Shown: one piece after another, positions 10,167-18,788 of the stretch
How positions within the stretch are numbered: position 1 is the first letter of the stretch
Layout: the number at the start of each line of letters is the position of its first letter
NCBI RefSeq assembly: GCF_001269345.1
Contig: NZ_CXOP01000001.1
Location: 482,604 to 546,603 of the forward strand
Length of the DNA stretch: 64,000 nt
Direction of reading: 5' to 3'
From: Limnohabitans sp. 2KL-27
Lineage (GTDB): Bacteria > Pseudomonadota > Gammaproteobacteria > Burkholderiales > Burkholderiaceae_C
The notes under the pieces: generated by a model
Seen by the model: the letters and a program-made list of their open reading frames with translations, nothing else
Databases searched by the model: none
Told to the model about the DNA's origin: nothing
Program-made: the position numbers and the translations under genes

Positions 10167-10913
10167 TCAGCCGCCGGCAGGCTTGCGGCGGGCCTTGGGC
10201 ACGGCCACAAGCTTGGGCGCTGGTTTCGTGTTGGTGGGCGCGGGGCCAGATGGCATACCCGGCCCTTCATAGCGGGCCAAGATGTGTTGAAAGCCTTGGC
10301 GGGCGCGGTCGGCGGCAGTGGGGTTGCGCAAAAAACGGGCTTCGTAATGCAGGGCCAAAATCAGCCCATGGATTTCAAAAGCGATTTGATGGGCATCGGA
10401 TGCGCGGCTGAGTTGGCCTTCGTCCTGGGCCAGTTCCACCGCCCGGCGCAAGGCGGTTTGCCAGGTGGACACCGAAGAGGCCAGCGCGTCGCGCACCGGG
10501 CCGGTGCGATCGTCAAACTCGACCGCACCACTGATGTAAATGCAACCCGAATCGATCTCGGCCGAGGTCTGCACCATCCAGTTGTCAAACAGGGCCTGCA
10601 GGCGAGGCAGACCTCTGGGCTTTTGCATGGCGGCGTAAAACACCTCGGCCTCAAACCGGTCGTGGTATTCGCGGATGACGGAAATTTGCAGCTCTTCGCG
10701 CGAGCCAAAGTGGGCAAACACGCCCGACTTGCTCATGCCCGTGACCTCGGCCACCGCACCGATGGACAGGCCTTCCAGGCCGATTTGCGAGGCCAAGCCC
10801 AGCGCCGCATCGATGATCACAGCCTTCGTTTGCTGGCCTTTGATCAACACGCGGCGGCCTGCCTCTGGTGCAGGCAATGCTTCAACATTGGAGGGTTTTT
10901 TGTGATCGGTCAT
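10167..10913 (-). CDS. TetR-family repressor of the acyl-CoA operon
   Basis: 248 aa. The N-terminal HTH (about residues 27-73) reads GLEGLSIGAVAEVTGMSKSG followed by VFAHFGSREELQ, standard for TetR proteins. The C-terminal half is a ligand-binding helical domain ending in a Pro/Lys-rich basic tail (PKARRKPAGG). First gene of the leftward operon TetR, acyl-CoA dehydrogenase, DUF2147, enoyl-CoA hydratase, with a 42-bp gap to the second gene. A 14-bp palindrome 12 bp upstream of its start suggests autoregulation. The ligand is probably an acyl-CoA or fatty acid (inference). Confidence 0.92.
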   Translation of the reverse strand: MTDHKKPSNVEALPAPEAGRRVLIKGQQTKAVIIDAALGLASQIGLEGLSIGAVAEVTGMSKSGVFAHFGSREELQISVIREYHDRFEAEVFYAAMQKPRGLPRLQALFDNWMVQTSAEIDSGCIYISGAVEFDDRTGPVRDALASSVSTWQTALRRAVELAQDEGQLSRASDAHQIAFEIHGLILALHYEARFLRNPTAADRARQGFQHILARYEGPGMPSGPAPTNTKPAPKLVAVPKARRKPAGG

Positions 10914-10925
10914 GGCGCATAAAAA

Positions 10926-10939
10926 AGAACGACCGTTCT
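10926..10939. promoter_or_regulatory. TetR-type operator palindrome
   Basis: AGAACG-AC-CGTTCT, a 14-bp inverted repeat with a 2-nt centre, 12 bp before the TetR start codon. The GAACGNNCGTTC form resembles operators of fatty-acid or efflux TetR repressors. It probably mediates autorepression of the four-gene operon. Confidence 0.65.
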
Positions 10940-11023
10940 ATTTTGCACCAAAAATGGCCCAACAAACAAACACCTGATGGACCAAGGGTCAATCAGGTGG
11001 GGCGCACCGGTGGCAGCCCGAAA

Positions 11024-11058
11024 GTGCGCCACCCCCGATCACATCGGGGGTGGCGCAC
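11024..11058. terminator. Strong hairpin between the TetR operon start and the FAH gene end
   Basis: Perfect 16-bp stem: GTGCGCCACCCCCGAT at 11024-11039 pairs with its complement at 11043-11058 around the 3-nt loop CAC. It sits just downstream of the FAH-family hydrolase stop (11075) on the minus strand. Only a short TTT follows, so termination is likely but may not be a classic U-tract type. Confidence 0.65.
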
Positions 11059-11074
11059 GGGCGTCAAAGCAGCA

Positions 11075-11938
11075 TCAGGCTTTGAAGGCCACGACTTTCT
11101 GGGTTTGCTCGCCCAAGCCCTCGATGCCCAAGCGCATCACGTCGCCGCGCTTGAGGAACACCGGAGCAGGCTTGCCGTCGACCTTGACGCCCATGCCCAC
11201 GCCCGGCGGGGTGCCCGTGGTGATGATGTCGCCGGGCTCCAGCGTCATGAATTGGCTGACATAGCTCACCAACTTGGCCACACCAAAGATCATGGTCTTG
11301 GTGTTGCCGGTTTGAAAGCGCACGCCGTTCACATCGAGCCACATGCCCAAAGCTTGCGGGTTGGGCACTTCGTCACGCGTGACCAGCCAAGGGCCAACGG
11401 GGCCGAAGGTGTCGCAACCCTTGCCCTTGTCCCAGGTGGCGCCGCGCTCGAGCTGGTATTCACGCTCGCTCACGTCATTGACCACGCAGTAGCCGGCCAC
11501 ATGGTTCAAGGCGTCTTTTTGGGAGACATAACGGGTGCGCGTGCCAATCACGATGCCCAGCTCAACCTCCCAGTCGGACTTCTTGGAGCCCTTGGGCAGC
11601 ATGACGTCGTCGTTCGCACCCTGGATGCAGGAGATGGCTTTGGTGAACACGATCGGCTCGGCCGGGATGGGCATGTTCGACTCGGCCGCATGGTCGGCGT
11701 AGTTCAAGCCGATGGCGATGAACTTGCTGGTGTAGGAGATGGGCGTGCCAAAACGCTTTTTGCCGCGCACCAGGGGCAGCTTGTCGGTCTTGACTTTGGC
11801 CAACTTGGCCAAGGCCTTGTCGTTGAGCAGCTCAGGCGAGATGTCTTTGACCACAGCGCTCAGGTCGCGCAAGCGGCCTTCGGCGTCGATCAGACCGGGT
11901 TTTTCTTTGCCGGGTTGGCCATAGCGAACGAGTTTCAT
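11075..11938 (-). CDS. FAH-family hydrolase (2,4-diketo-3-deoxy-sugar-acid hydrolase candidate)
   Basis: 287 aa of the fumarylacetoacetate hydrolase fold. It has the metal-binding pattern DWEVELGIVIGTRTRYV (about residue 125) with the adjacent SEREYQLERGATWDKGKGCD and GDIITTGTPPGVGMG near 230. FIAIGLNYADHAAES is the first active-site segment. It is the last gene of an operon with two SDRs and an enolase-superfamily dehydratase, so it is likely the C-C bond hydrolase that ends a non-phosphorylative sugar-acid route, giving pyruvate plus a hydroxy acid. The exact substrate is inferred from that gene order. Confidence 0.85.
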   Translation of the reverse strand: MKLVRYGQPGKEKPGLIDAEGRLRDLSAVVKDISPELLNDKALAKLAKVKTDKLPLVRGKKRFGTPISYTSKFIAIGLNYADHAAESNMPIPAEPIVFTKAISCIQGANDDVMLPKGSKKSDWEVELGIVIGTRTRYVSQKDALNHVAGYCVVNDVSEREYQLERGATWDKGKGCDTFGPVGPWLVTRDEVPNPQALGMWLDVNGVRFQTGNTKTMIFGVAKLVSYVSQFMTLEPGDIITTGTPPGVGMGVKVDGKPAPVFLKRGDVMRLGIEGLGEQTQKVVAFKA

Positions 11939-11963
11939 AAATGCCTTTCAGTTTTCAGATGGA

Positions 11964-12722
11964 TCAATAAGTGGAACGGCCGCCCGAGAGGTCAAAGACC
12001 GCACCGGTGGAGAAGGAACAGTCTTCGGTGCTCAGCCAGGTCACCATGGCGGCGACTTCTTCGGGCTCGCCAAAGCGGGCCATTGGAATTTTGGAGAGCA
12101 TGAACTGGATGTGCTCGGGCGTCATTTGATCAAAGATGGCCGTCTTCACAGCCGCCGGGGTGACACAGTTCACGCGCACGCCCGTGTCGGCCAACTCTTT
12201 GCCCAAGGATTTGGTCAACCCGATGACGGCTGCCTTGCTGGCACTGTAAGCGCTGGCGTTGGGGTTGCCGTCCTTGCCCGCCACCGAGGCGATGTTGACG
12301 ATGCGCCCATAGTTGCGGGCCTTCATGTGGGCGCTCAGTTCGCGGCAGCAATGAAACAGGCCGTGCACGTTCACGTCGAACACCTGCTTCCAGGCGTCAA
12401 CAGGGTAGTCCCAGACCTTCACGTTGGGGCCGGTGATGCCCGCACTGTTGACCAGCACATCCACCCCCGCCAGTGCGGTGGTTTGGGCTGTGGCATGGAC
12501 CACCGAAGCGTGATCGGCCACGTCCACCTGCACTGTGTTGACCACTGCGCCCAGTTGCCCTTGACGCAGCTGCTCGGCGGCTTTGGCCATGCCCACCACA
12601 TCCCGGTCCCAGATCGTGACGCGTGCGCCCGAGGACAGCATGCGCTGCGCAATGGCAAAACCCAAACCGGTTGCGCCTCCGGTGATGACCGCGTGGCGGC
12701 CTTTCATGTCCAACAAGTTCAT
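11964..12722 (-). CDS. SDR-family sugar/sugar-acid dehydrogenase
   Basis: Classical short-chain dehydrogenase/reductase, 252 aa from the ATG at 12722 (MNLLDMKGRHAVITGGATGLG). The frame runs open to 13205 but that overlaps the next SDR. Rossmann motif TGGATGLGFA (residues 14-23), NSAG (near 91), catalytic Ser in NIASVAGK and YSASK (Tyr/Lys) are present, and the C-terminus has the GAVFDLSGG motif. It is in the sugar-acid operon, 20 bp downstream of the other SDR. It could oxidise the free sugar or a hydroxy sugar acid. Substrate unknown. Confidence 0.88.
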   Translation of the reverse strand: MNLLDMKGRHAVITGGATGLGFAIAQRMLSSGARVTIWDRDVVGMAKAAEQLRQGQLGAVVNTVQVDVADHASVVHATAQTTALAGVDVLVNSAGITGPNVKVWDYPVDAWKQVFDVNVHGLFHCCRELSAHMKARNYGRIVNIASVAGKDGNPNASAYSASKAAVIGLTKSLGKELADTGVRVNCVTPAAVKTAIFDQMTPEHIQFMLSKIPMARFGEPEEVAAMVTWLSTEDCSFSTGAVFDLSGGRSTY

Positions 12723-12742
12723 GTGTGTGTCTTTCAGAAAAA

Positions 12743-13492
12743 TCAAATGGTCATGCCACCGTCGACCATGTAGGCATTGCCTGTGGCGAAGATGGATTCG
12801 TCGGAAGCGAGGAAGGTGACGATGGGTGCGATCTCGTGCGCCTGGGCCAAACGGCCCATGGGTTGGCGGTTGATGAAGTCTTGTCGGGCCTGTACCGGGT
12901 CGGCATAGCTGTTGATGCGGTCTTGCAGCGAAGGGGTGTCCACGGTGCCGGGGCAGATGCAGTTGCACCGAATGCCTTTGCGCACATAGTCGGCCGCCAC
13001 GCTTTTGGTCAGGCCAATCACGGCCGCTTTGCTCGCACCGTAGATGAAACGGTTGGGCAGGCCGCGAACGCTGGAGCACACGCTGGCCATGTTGATGATG
13101 CTGCCGCCCTGCCCGTTTTTTTCGAACTGCGCCAGCATTTTGGGGATGGCCGCCTGGATCATCCAGAACTGCGATCGTACGTTCAGGTTGAAGGCAAATT
13201 CCCAATCGTCGTCGGTGGCCAATTCGATGTTGCCGTTGTGCACAAAGCCCGCGCAGTTGAAGATGATGTCGATGCGCGGCAAGCTGGCCACTTGGGCGGC
13301 AATGGCCTTCTTGTCGAGCACGTTCAGCACGGCGGTGTGCACATTGGCCACGCCTTGGTACGCCTTGAGCAGCTCGGCATTCACATCGGTGGCATAGACT
13401 GTTGCGCCCTCGGCCGCCATGGCCAATGCAGCCGCCTGGCCAATGCCTTGTCCGGCGGCAGTGACCAGTGCGATTTTTCCTTTGAGTCTCAT
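12743..13492 (-). CDS. SDR resembling 2-keto-3-deoxy-L-fuconate dehydrogenase
   Basis: 249-aa NAD(P)-dependent SDR. Rossmann motif TAAGQGIGQA (residues 11-20), NCAG, catalytic YGASK. The long stretch around SKAAVIGLTKSVAADYVRKG and RCNCICPGTVDTPSLQDRI is characteristic of the DHRS6/BDH2 group that includes bacterial 2-keto-3-deoxy-L-fuconate dehydrogenase. PNRFIYG with the nearby Arg fits that group's anion-binding residues. Its start overlaps the upstream dehydratase stop by 4 bp (ATGA), so they are coupled. Role: oxidation of the 2-keto-3-deoxy acid formed by the dehydratase (inferred). Confidence 0.86.
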   Translation of the reverse strand: MRLKGKIALVTAAGQGIGQAAALAMAAEGATVYATDVNAELLKAYQGVANVHTAVLNVLDKKAIAAQVASLPRIDIIFNCAGFVHNGNIELATDDDWEFAFNLNVRSQFWMIQAAIPKMLAQFEKNGQGGSIINMASVCSSVRGLPNRFIYGASKAAVIGLTKSVAADYVRKGIRCNCICPGTVDTPSLQDRINSYADPVQARQDFINRQPMGRLAQAHEIAPIVTFLASDESIFATGNAYMVDGGMTI

Positions 13493-14604
13493 GGTGCTTT
13501 TATCTCCAGTTGGGTGATCTGTCTTGCAGCGATGGCGGCCCAGTCCCAGGCGATGCCCAGACCTGAGGCGTCAGGCGGATGAGCAAAACCGTCCTGCACT
13601 TTCATGCGCGAAGTGGTGATGTCGTCGAGTTGCGGGATGTATTCCACCCAAGTGGCGTTGGGCACGGCAGCGCACAGGCTCACATGCAACTCCATCAAAA
13701 AGTGCGGGCACACCGCCACGTCAAAGGTTTCGGCCAGGTGCGCGGTCTTGATCCAGGGTGTGATGCCGCCAATGCGGGCCACATCGGGCTGCACGATCGA
13801 GCAGGCGCCTTGCTCCAGGTATTCGCGAAACTGCATCGGGTGGTACATGGACTCGCCCACCGCCACAGGAATGGTGGTGTGCTCGCGCAACTGGCGGTGG
13901 CCCGACACATCTTCGGCAGGCATGGGTTCTTCCATCCAGGCCAAGCCCAAGCCGTCAAATGCCCGCGCACGGCGCACGGCCTCGGCCCGGTTGAAGCCCT
14001 GGTTCGCATCGGTCATCAGCTCAAAGCCCGGCCCCACTGCGTCCCGCACGGCGCTCAGCCGCGCCACGTCTTCGCTCACATGCGGGCGGCCGATCTTGAT
14101 CTTGGCGCCTTTGAAACCTTGGGCTTGCGCCTCCAGCGTCTGGTCCACCAGCGCCTCGGGCGACAAATGCAACCAACCGCCTTCGGTGGTGTACAGCGGC
14201 ACACGCGCTTGGGCCCCGCCCAGCAACTGCCAAAGCGGCAGGCCCTGGCTTTGCGCACGCCAATCCCACAAGGCCGTGTCCACGCAAGCCAGCGCCAGGC
14301 TGGTCATGGCGCCCACAGCCGTGGCATGGGTGTGAAAAAACAAATCCTTCCAGATGGCCTCGACCATCACCGGGTTGCGTCCGACCAAACGTGGGGCCAG
14401 GTGGTCCTTGAGCAAGGCGATCACCGAAGAGCCGCCGGTGCCAATGGTGTAGGCATAGCCCGTGGCTGCGATGCCATCACTGCAGTGCAGCGTGAGCAAG
14501 ATCGTTTCTTGCGTCACAAAGGACTGGATGGCGTCGGTGCGCAAGACCTTGGGCGGCAAATTCACTTGCCGAATGCTCACGCGCTCAATGGTGACGGGGC
14601 TCAT
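13489..14604 (-). CDS. Enolase-superfamily sugar-acid dehydratase (mandelate racemase type)
   Basis: 371 aa from the ATG at 14604 (MSPVTIERVSIRQVNLP). An upstream in-frame ATG at 14628 is possible. Superfamily signatures: a KxK catalytic pair in GAKIKIGRPHVS (about 167), metal ligands in MTDANQGFNRAEA, WMEEPMP and AVGESMY, and QPDVARIGGITPW with CPHFLMELH near 300. The C-terminal half resembles L-talarate/galactarate dehydratase more than L-fuconate dehydratase. First gene of the leftward arm of the regulon, divergent from gntR. Exact sugar acid unknown. Confidence 0.87.
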   Translation of the reverse strand: MSPVTIERVSIRQVNLPPKVLRTDAIQSFVTQETILLTLHCSDGIAATGYAYTIGTGGSSVIALLKDHLAPRLVGRNPVMVEAIWKDLFFHTHATAVGAMTSLALACVDTALWDWRAQSQGLPLWQLLGGAQARVPLYTTEGGWLHLSPEALVDQTLEAQAQGFKGAKIKIGRPHVSEDVARLSAVRDAVGPGFELMTDANQGFNRAEAVRRARAFDGLGLAWMEEPMPAEDVSGHRQLREHTTIPVAVGESMYHPMQFREYLEQGACSIVQPDVARIGGITPWIKTAHLAETFDVAVCPHFLMELHVSLCAAVPNATWVEYIPQLDDITTSRMKVQDGFAHPPDASGLGIAWDWAAIAARQITQLEIKAP

Positions 14605-14812
14605 GTGGGACAACAGAGATGGTGACAAAAACAGGTGCGGCAGGATCTGGTGAGGCAGGAACAGCCGCCGACAGCGACACCCACAGTCACAAGGGTTTCA
14701 AGGCTTTGCAGCATGAGACATCTCTAACGCGCCGTGCGTCGTTTGCGTGACAGCTGTCGTGCGGGTTTGTGCGGAGTTGCAAGGGCCATTGAACATGTGA
14801 TGATTCTGCAAC

Positions 14813-14823
14813 TGGTCTGACCA
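14813..14823. promoter_or_regulatory. FadR/GntR-type operator in the divergent promoter region
   Basis: TGGTC-T-GACCA, a perfect 11-bp palindrome with the TGGT...ACCA core used by the FadR subgroup of GntR regulators. It lies 33 bp before the GntR-family gene, in the 252-bp region between the two divergent arms of the sugar-acid cluster. A second, shorter palindrome GACAGCTGTC is at 14749-14758. No sigma-70 promoter was assigned. Confidence 0.7.
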
Positions 14824-14856
14824 CTTGTCCAATTCACGTTATCCCTGATCACCCCC

Positions 14857-15582
14857 ATGCCCTTGCAAACCGTGGCCCCGCAGCGCCTTTACCGCCAGAT
14901 TGCCGAACAAGTTCGGCAACTGATGGCGTCGGGCGAGTTTGCGCTGGGTTCGCGACTGCCAGCCGAACGCGACCTGGCCCTGCAACTGGGCGTGAGCCGA
15001 CCTTCGGTGCGCGAAGCCCTGATTGCGCTGGAAGTCGAGGGCATGATCGAGGTGCGCACAGGCTCTGGCATTTATGTGCGGCACACCGCAGCGGCCAAGC
15101 CCACAGCCCATGCCGAGCTGGATGACGACACCCCCGCCAACTGGGGACCTCTGGAAGTCATGAGCGCCCGGATTCTGGTCGAGGCCGAAGTGGCGGCCCT
15201 GGCCGCCGCCAACGCACAAAAGGGCGACCTCAAAGCCATCAAAAGCGGGCTGCAACAAATGAAGCTCGAAGCCGCTCGAGATGAAATCCCGCGCCAGGGC
15301 GATGAAGCCTTTCACGAAGCCATTGCCCAGGCCTGCGGCAACAGTGTTCTGCTGGACACGGTGCAGCGCTACTGGATGGCCCGCAACGGCCCTTTGTTTG
15401 AACGGCTGGGGGATTACTTCGAACACCCTGACTCATGGCAAACCGCCATTGCAGAACACCAGGAAGTGATGCACGCTATCGAGGCACGTGACAGCAGCGC
15501 GGCCCGTAAAGCCATGCAAAAGCACCTGAAGCAAGCCCACAAAAGATACAGCGCGAGCTGGCGCCGCGCACCCGCCCGCTAG
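14857..15582 (+). CDS. GntR-family regulator, FadR subgroup
   Basis: 241 aa. N-terminal winged HTH (about residues 9-77) with FALGSRLPAERDLALQLGVS followed by RPSVREALIALEVEG and the wing RTGSGIYV. C-terminal helical FCD effector domain with the metal-binding pattern (Asp of RILVEAEV region, FHEAIAQACGN, AEHQEVMHAIEARD). It lies between the two arms of a sugar-acid catabolic cluster and close to a TGGT...ACCA palindrome. It is most likely the local repressor, induced by a sugar acid or its 2-keto-3-deoxy derivative. Confidence 0.93.
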   Translation: MPLQTVAPQRLYRQIAEQVRQLMASGEFALGSRLPAERDLALQLGVSRPSVREALIALEVEGMIEVRTGSGIYVRHTAAAKPTAHAELDDDTPANWGPLEVMSARILVEAEVAALAAANAQKGDLKAIKSGLQQMKLEAARDEIPRQGDEAFHEAIAQACGNSVLLDTVQRYWMARNGPLFERLGDYFEHPDSWQTAIAEHQEVMHAIEARDSSAARKAMQKHLKQAHKRYSASWRRAPAR

Positions 15583-15637
15583 GGTGATTTTCTGTTCCCG
15601 CGTCAGCAATTTTTTTAAAACCCGAGAGGAGACAACG

Positions 15638-16627
15638 ATGAGCAAACGATTCGCACTGAAGACCTTGGCCGCATTGGGCGCCTTGGCCATGGGCACCCTG
15701 CTGATGAGCACTGGTGCTCAGGCCCAGCAAAAACTCAAGTGGGCCCACGTCTACGAGACTTCTGAGCCCTACCACACCGAATCGGTGTGGGCGGCCGATG
15801 AAATCAAAAAGCGCAGCAATGGCAAGTTCGACATCCAGGTCTTCCCGGCCTCCACCTTGGGCAAGGAAACCGACATCAACCAGGGCCTGACTCTGGGCAC
15901 AGTGGACATGATCATCAGCGGCCCCTCCTTTGCCGCCCGTACATACCCCCGCTTTGGCATCGCCTACTACCCCTTCATCTTCCGCGATGGTGACCACCTG
16001 ATCGCTTATTCCAAAAGCCCTGTGTTCCAGGAGATGGTCAGTGAGTTCCGCGCCAAAACCGGCATCCAGGTCACGGCCTATACCTACTACGGTGCACGCC
16101 ACACCACCGCGCAAAAAGCCTTCACCAACTGTGCTGGCATGAAGGGCATCAAAATCCGTGTGCCCGATGTGCCTGCTTACCGCGCCACGCCTGAAGCCTG
16201 CGGCGCCAACCCCACGCCCATTGCTTTTGCCGAGGTGTACCTGGCCCTGCAAAACGGGACCGTGGAAGCCCAAGAGAACCCTTTGACCACGATCGAGGCC
16301 AAGAAGTTCTTTGAAGTGCAAAAGGCCATCATGCTCACCGGGCACATCGTCGACGGCCTGACCACCCAGATCGCCCCGCATGTGTGGAACAAGTTGAGCG
16401 ATGCCGAGAAAAAACTGTTCACCGACGTGACACAAGAAGCTGCTGTGCGCGCAACTGCCAAGATCAAGGCGCGTGAGGCTGAGTTGGTGGACGAGTTCAA
16501 GAAAAAAGGTCTGCAGATCGTGCAGGTGGACCGCAAGTCATTCCAAGATGCTGTGCTGAAAAACAAGCCCCTCACAGGCATGGGTTTCACTCAGTCTGAC
16601 TTCGACAAGATTCAAGCGGCCAAATAA
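15638..16627 (+). CDS. dctP: TRAP transporter solute-binding protein, DctP family
   Basis: Periplasmic receptor, 329 aa from the ATG at 15638, preceded by a strong ribosome site GAGAGGAG at 15624-15631. Signal peptide (residues 1-30, ending GAQAQ). The mature protein opens KLKWAHVYETSEPYHTESVW and has MKGIKIRVPDVPAYRATPEA, the region with the conserved Arg that binds the substrate carboxylate. The ligand is probably a hexuronate or related sugar acid, judged from the linked enzymes. A hairpin follows the gene. Confidence 0.93.
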   Translation: MSKRFALKTLAALGALAMGTLLMSTGAQAQQKLKWAHVYETSEPYHTESVWAADEIKKRSNGKFDIQVFPASTLGKETDINQGLTLGTVDMIISGPSFAARTYPRFGIAYYPFIFRDGDHLIAYSKSPVFQEMVSEFRAKTGIQVTAYTYYGARHTTAQKAFTNCAGMKGIKIRVPDVPAYRATPEACGANPTPIAFAEVYLALQNGTVEAQENPLTTIEAKKFFEVQKAIMLTGHIVDGLTTQIAPHVWNKLSDAEKKLFTDVTQEAAVRATAKIKAREAELVDEFKKKGLQIVQVDRKSFQDAVLKNKPLTGMGFTQSDFDKIQAAK

Positions 16628-16634
16628 GGCGCTC

Positions 16635-16670
16635 TTTTCAGGTGGGGTGCTTCACGCACCCTCCTGAAAA
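16635..16670 (+). terminator. Hairpin after the TRAP binding-protein gene
   Basis: TTTTCAGG-TG-GGGTGC (16635-16650) pairs with GCACCC-T-CCTGAAAA (16656-16670) around loop TTCAC, with a one-base asymmetry and TTT following. It sits between dctP and dctQ, so it probably lowers read-through into the permease genes or protects the upstream dctP message, as with the gltI hairpin. Confidence 0.7.
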
Positions 16671-16748
16671 TTTGACCCAGCACGCAGGCCGAACATGGCA
16701 AGTTCGGTCTGCGCCAGATGGGCCAACTCTCGAACCCAAGGACATCCC

Positions 16749-17324
16749 ATGAGCAACCTTCCCGACCTCGACGCCATGCCCAAAGTCATGGGCGACGATG
16801 GCCAGTTTCACGCGACCGATGAGGATGTCGATCTGTCGGGCACGCCCATCGAAGCCTGGGTGGCTTTGGCCTTCTTCTGGGCCTTGGGCCTGACGGTTTT
16901 TTACCAATTTTTCACGCGCTACGTGATGAACAACTCGGCCTCGTGGACCGAAGAGATTGCGCGTTATTTGCTCATTGCCACCGTGTTCACGGGGGCCACG
17001 ATTGGTGTGGCGAAAAACAACCACATCCAGGTGGACTTCTTCTTTCGCTTCATGCCCGACTGGATGGGTCGCTTGATGGGCACTGTGGTCGATGTGATGC
17101 GCATCGCCTTCTTTGCGGCCGCCACCTTCCTCACGGGCCAGATGATGGAAAAACTGGGCAGCTACAAGATGACCATCATCGACTTGCCCATGAACCTCGT
17201 TTATGGCGTGGTCATGGCCGGCTTCGCCGCCATGTGCTTGCGCGCCATGTGGGTGGCCAAGGTGCATTGGCAGCGCGGCTACACCGTGCTGCAACGCCCC
17301 GAATCCGAAATGACCGACCGCTGA
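16749..17324 (+). CDS. dctQ: TRAP transporter small permease, DctQ family
   Basis: 191 aa from the ATG at 16749 (MSNLPDLDAMPKVMG). An earlier in-frame start at 16695 lies too close to the hairpin. Four hydrophobic segments, with the family motif SASWTEEIARYLLIATVFTG (about residues 64-83) and GVAKNNHIQVDFF. It pairs with the large permease DctM encoded 24 bp downstream. Confidence 0.92.
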   Translation: MSNLPDLDAMPKVMGDDGQFHATDEDVDLSGTPIEAWVALAFFWALGLTVFYQFFTRYVMNNSASWTEEIARYLLIATVFTGATIGVAKNNHIQVDFFFRFMPDWMGRLMGTVVDVMRIAFFAAATFLTGQMMEKLGSYKMTIIDLPMNLVYGVVMAGFAAMCLRAMWVAKVHWQRGYTVLQRPESEMTDR

Positions 17325-17348
17325 AATCGCCCACCTGAAAGTGTTCCC

Positions 17349-18743
17349 ATGCTGAAAATCATTTTTCTCTTTCTCATGAGTGGCGGGATCCCGGTGGCCA
17401 TTGCCATGGCGGGCGCGTCTTTGATTTACATCTTGTTTACCCAAAGTTCACCGCCCTTTGTGGTCATCCACCGCATGGTCTCGGGCATCGACAGTTTTCC
17501 GCTGCTGGCCGTGCCCTTCTTCATTCTGGCCGGCAACCTGATGAACAACGCGGGCATCACCAACCGCATCTACAACTACGCACTGGCCTTGGTGGGCTGG
17601 CTCAAAGGGGGCTTGGGTCACGTCAACGTGGTCGGCTCGGTGGTGTTTGCGGGCATGAGCGGCACGGCCATTGCCGATGCGGCAGGCCTGGGCACCATCG
17701 AGATCAAAGCCATGAAAGACCATGGCTACAGCACCGAATTTGCCGTGGGCGTCACCGCCGCTTCGGCCACATTGGGCCCCATCATCCCGCCCAGCTTGCC
17801 CTTTGTGATCTACGGCATGATGGCCAACGTCTCGGTGGGTGCGCTGTTCCTCGCGGGCATCTTGCCCGGTATTTTCATGGCCCTGCTCATGATGCTCACG
17901 GTGGCCTATTTCGCGCACAAAAACGGCTGGGGCGCCGATGTGAAATTCGAATGGCCCAAGGTCATCAAGGCCCTGGCCGAAACCGCGGTGGTGGTGGGCT
18001 GGCCCCTGGCGATTTGGTGGCTGGTCACGGCCATGGGCACGCCGCCTCAACTCACGGTGTTTGTGGCCCTGATCGTTTTGTTCGCCGCCGACAAGTTTTT
18101 CGACTTCCAAGCCGTGTTGCCCATCATGACCCCCGTGATCTTGATTGGCGGCATGACCACCGGCGTGTTCACCCCCACCGAAGGCGCCATTGCGGCTTGC
18201 GTTTGGGCGATTGCCTTAGGCTTCTTCTGGTACCGCACGCTCAACTTCAAGATGTTCGTGAAGATCTGCCTGGACACGGTAGAGACCACCGCCACCGTGC
18301 TGTTCATCGTGGCCGCTGCCAGCATCTTCGGCTGGATGCTCACCGCCACAGGCGTGACCACCGCCATCTCCGCTTGGGTGTTGGGCTTCACCCAAGAACC
18401 TTGGGTATTTTTGCTGCTGGCCAACGCGCTCATGCTGTTTGTGGGCTGCTTCCTCGAGCCCACCGCCGCCATCACCATCCTGGTGCCGATTCTGGTGCCG
18501 ATTTGCCAGCAGTTGGGCATTGACCTGGTGCACTTCGGTCTGATCATGGTGCTCAACCTCATGATCGGTTTGCTGCACCCGCCCATGGGCATGGTGCTGT
18601 TTGTGTTGGCGAGGGTGGCCAAGCTCAGTGTGGAGCGCACCACCATGGCCATCTTGCCCTGGCTGTTCCCCTTGCTGGGCAGCCTGGCGGTCATCACCTA
18701 TATGCCCAGCCTGGTGCTGTGGTTGCCCAAGCAGTTTTATTGA
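17349..18743 (+). CDS. dctM: TRAP transporter large permease, DctM family
   Basis: 464-aa Na+-coupled permease with about 11-12 hydrophobic helices. Typical segments: FPLLAVPFFILAGNLMN near residue 50, GSVVFAGMSGTAIADAAGLG near 97, LGPIIPPSLPFVIYG near 142 and a second PP helix ending LLHPPMGMVLFVLA. It completes the DctPQM transporter of the regulon. The spacing to the UxaA-like gene is 45 bp, suggesting one transcript. Confidence 0.95.
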   Translation: MLKIIFLFLMSGGIPVAIAMAGASLIYILFTQSSPPFVVIHRMVSGIDSFPLLAVPFFILAGNLMNNAGITNRIYNYALALVGWLKGGLGHVNVVGSVVFAGMSGTAIADAAGLGTIEIKAMKDHGYSTEFAVGVTAASATLGPIIPPSLPFVIYGMMANVSVGALFLAGILPGIFMALLMMLTVAYFAHKNGWGADVKFEWPKVIKALAETAVVVGWPLAIWWLVTAMGTPPQLTVFVALIVLFAADKFFDFQAVLPIMTPVILIGGMTTGVFTPTEGAIAACVWAIALGFFWYRTLNFKMFVKICLDTVETTATVLFIVAAASIFGWMLTATGVTTAISAWVLGFTQEPWVFLLLANALMLFVGCFLEPTAAITILVPILVPICQQLGIDLVHFGLIMVLNLMIGLLHPPMGMVLFVLARVAKLSVERTTMAILPWLFPLLGSLAVITYMPSLVLWLPKQFY

Positions 18744-18788
18744 CCCCTCGGAGCTGATGTTCAGCCCCGTTTTGAAGCAACGTTCAAC

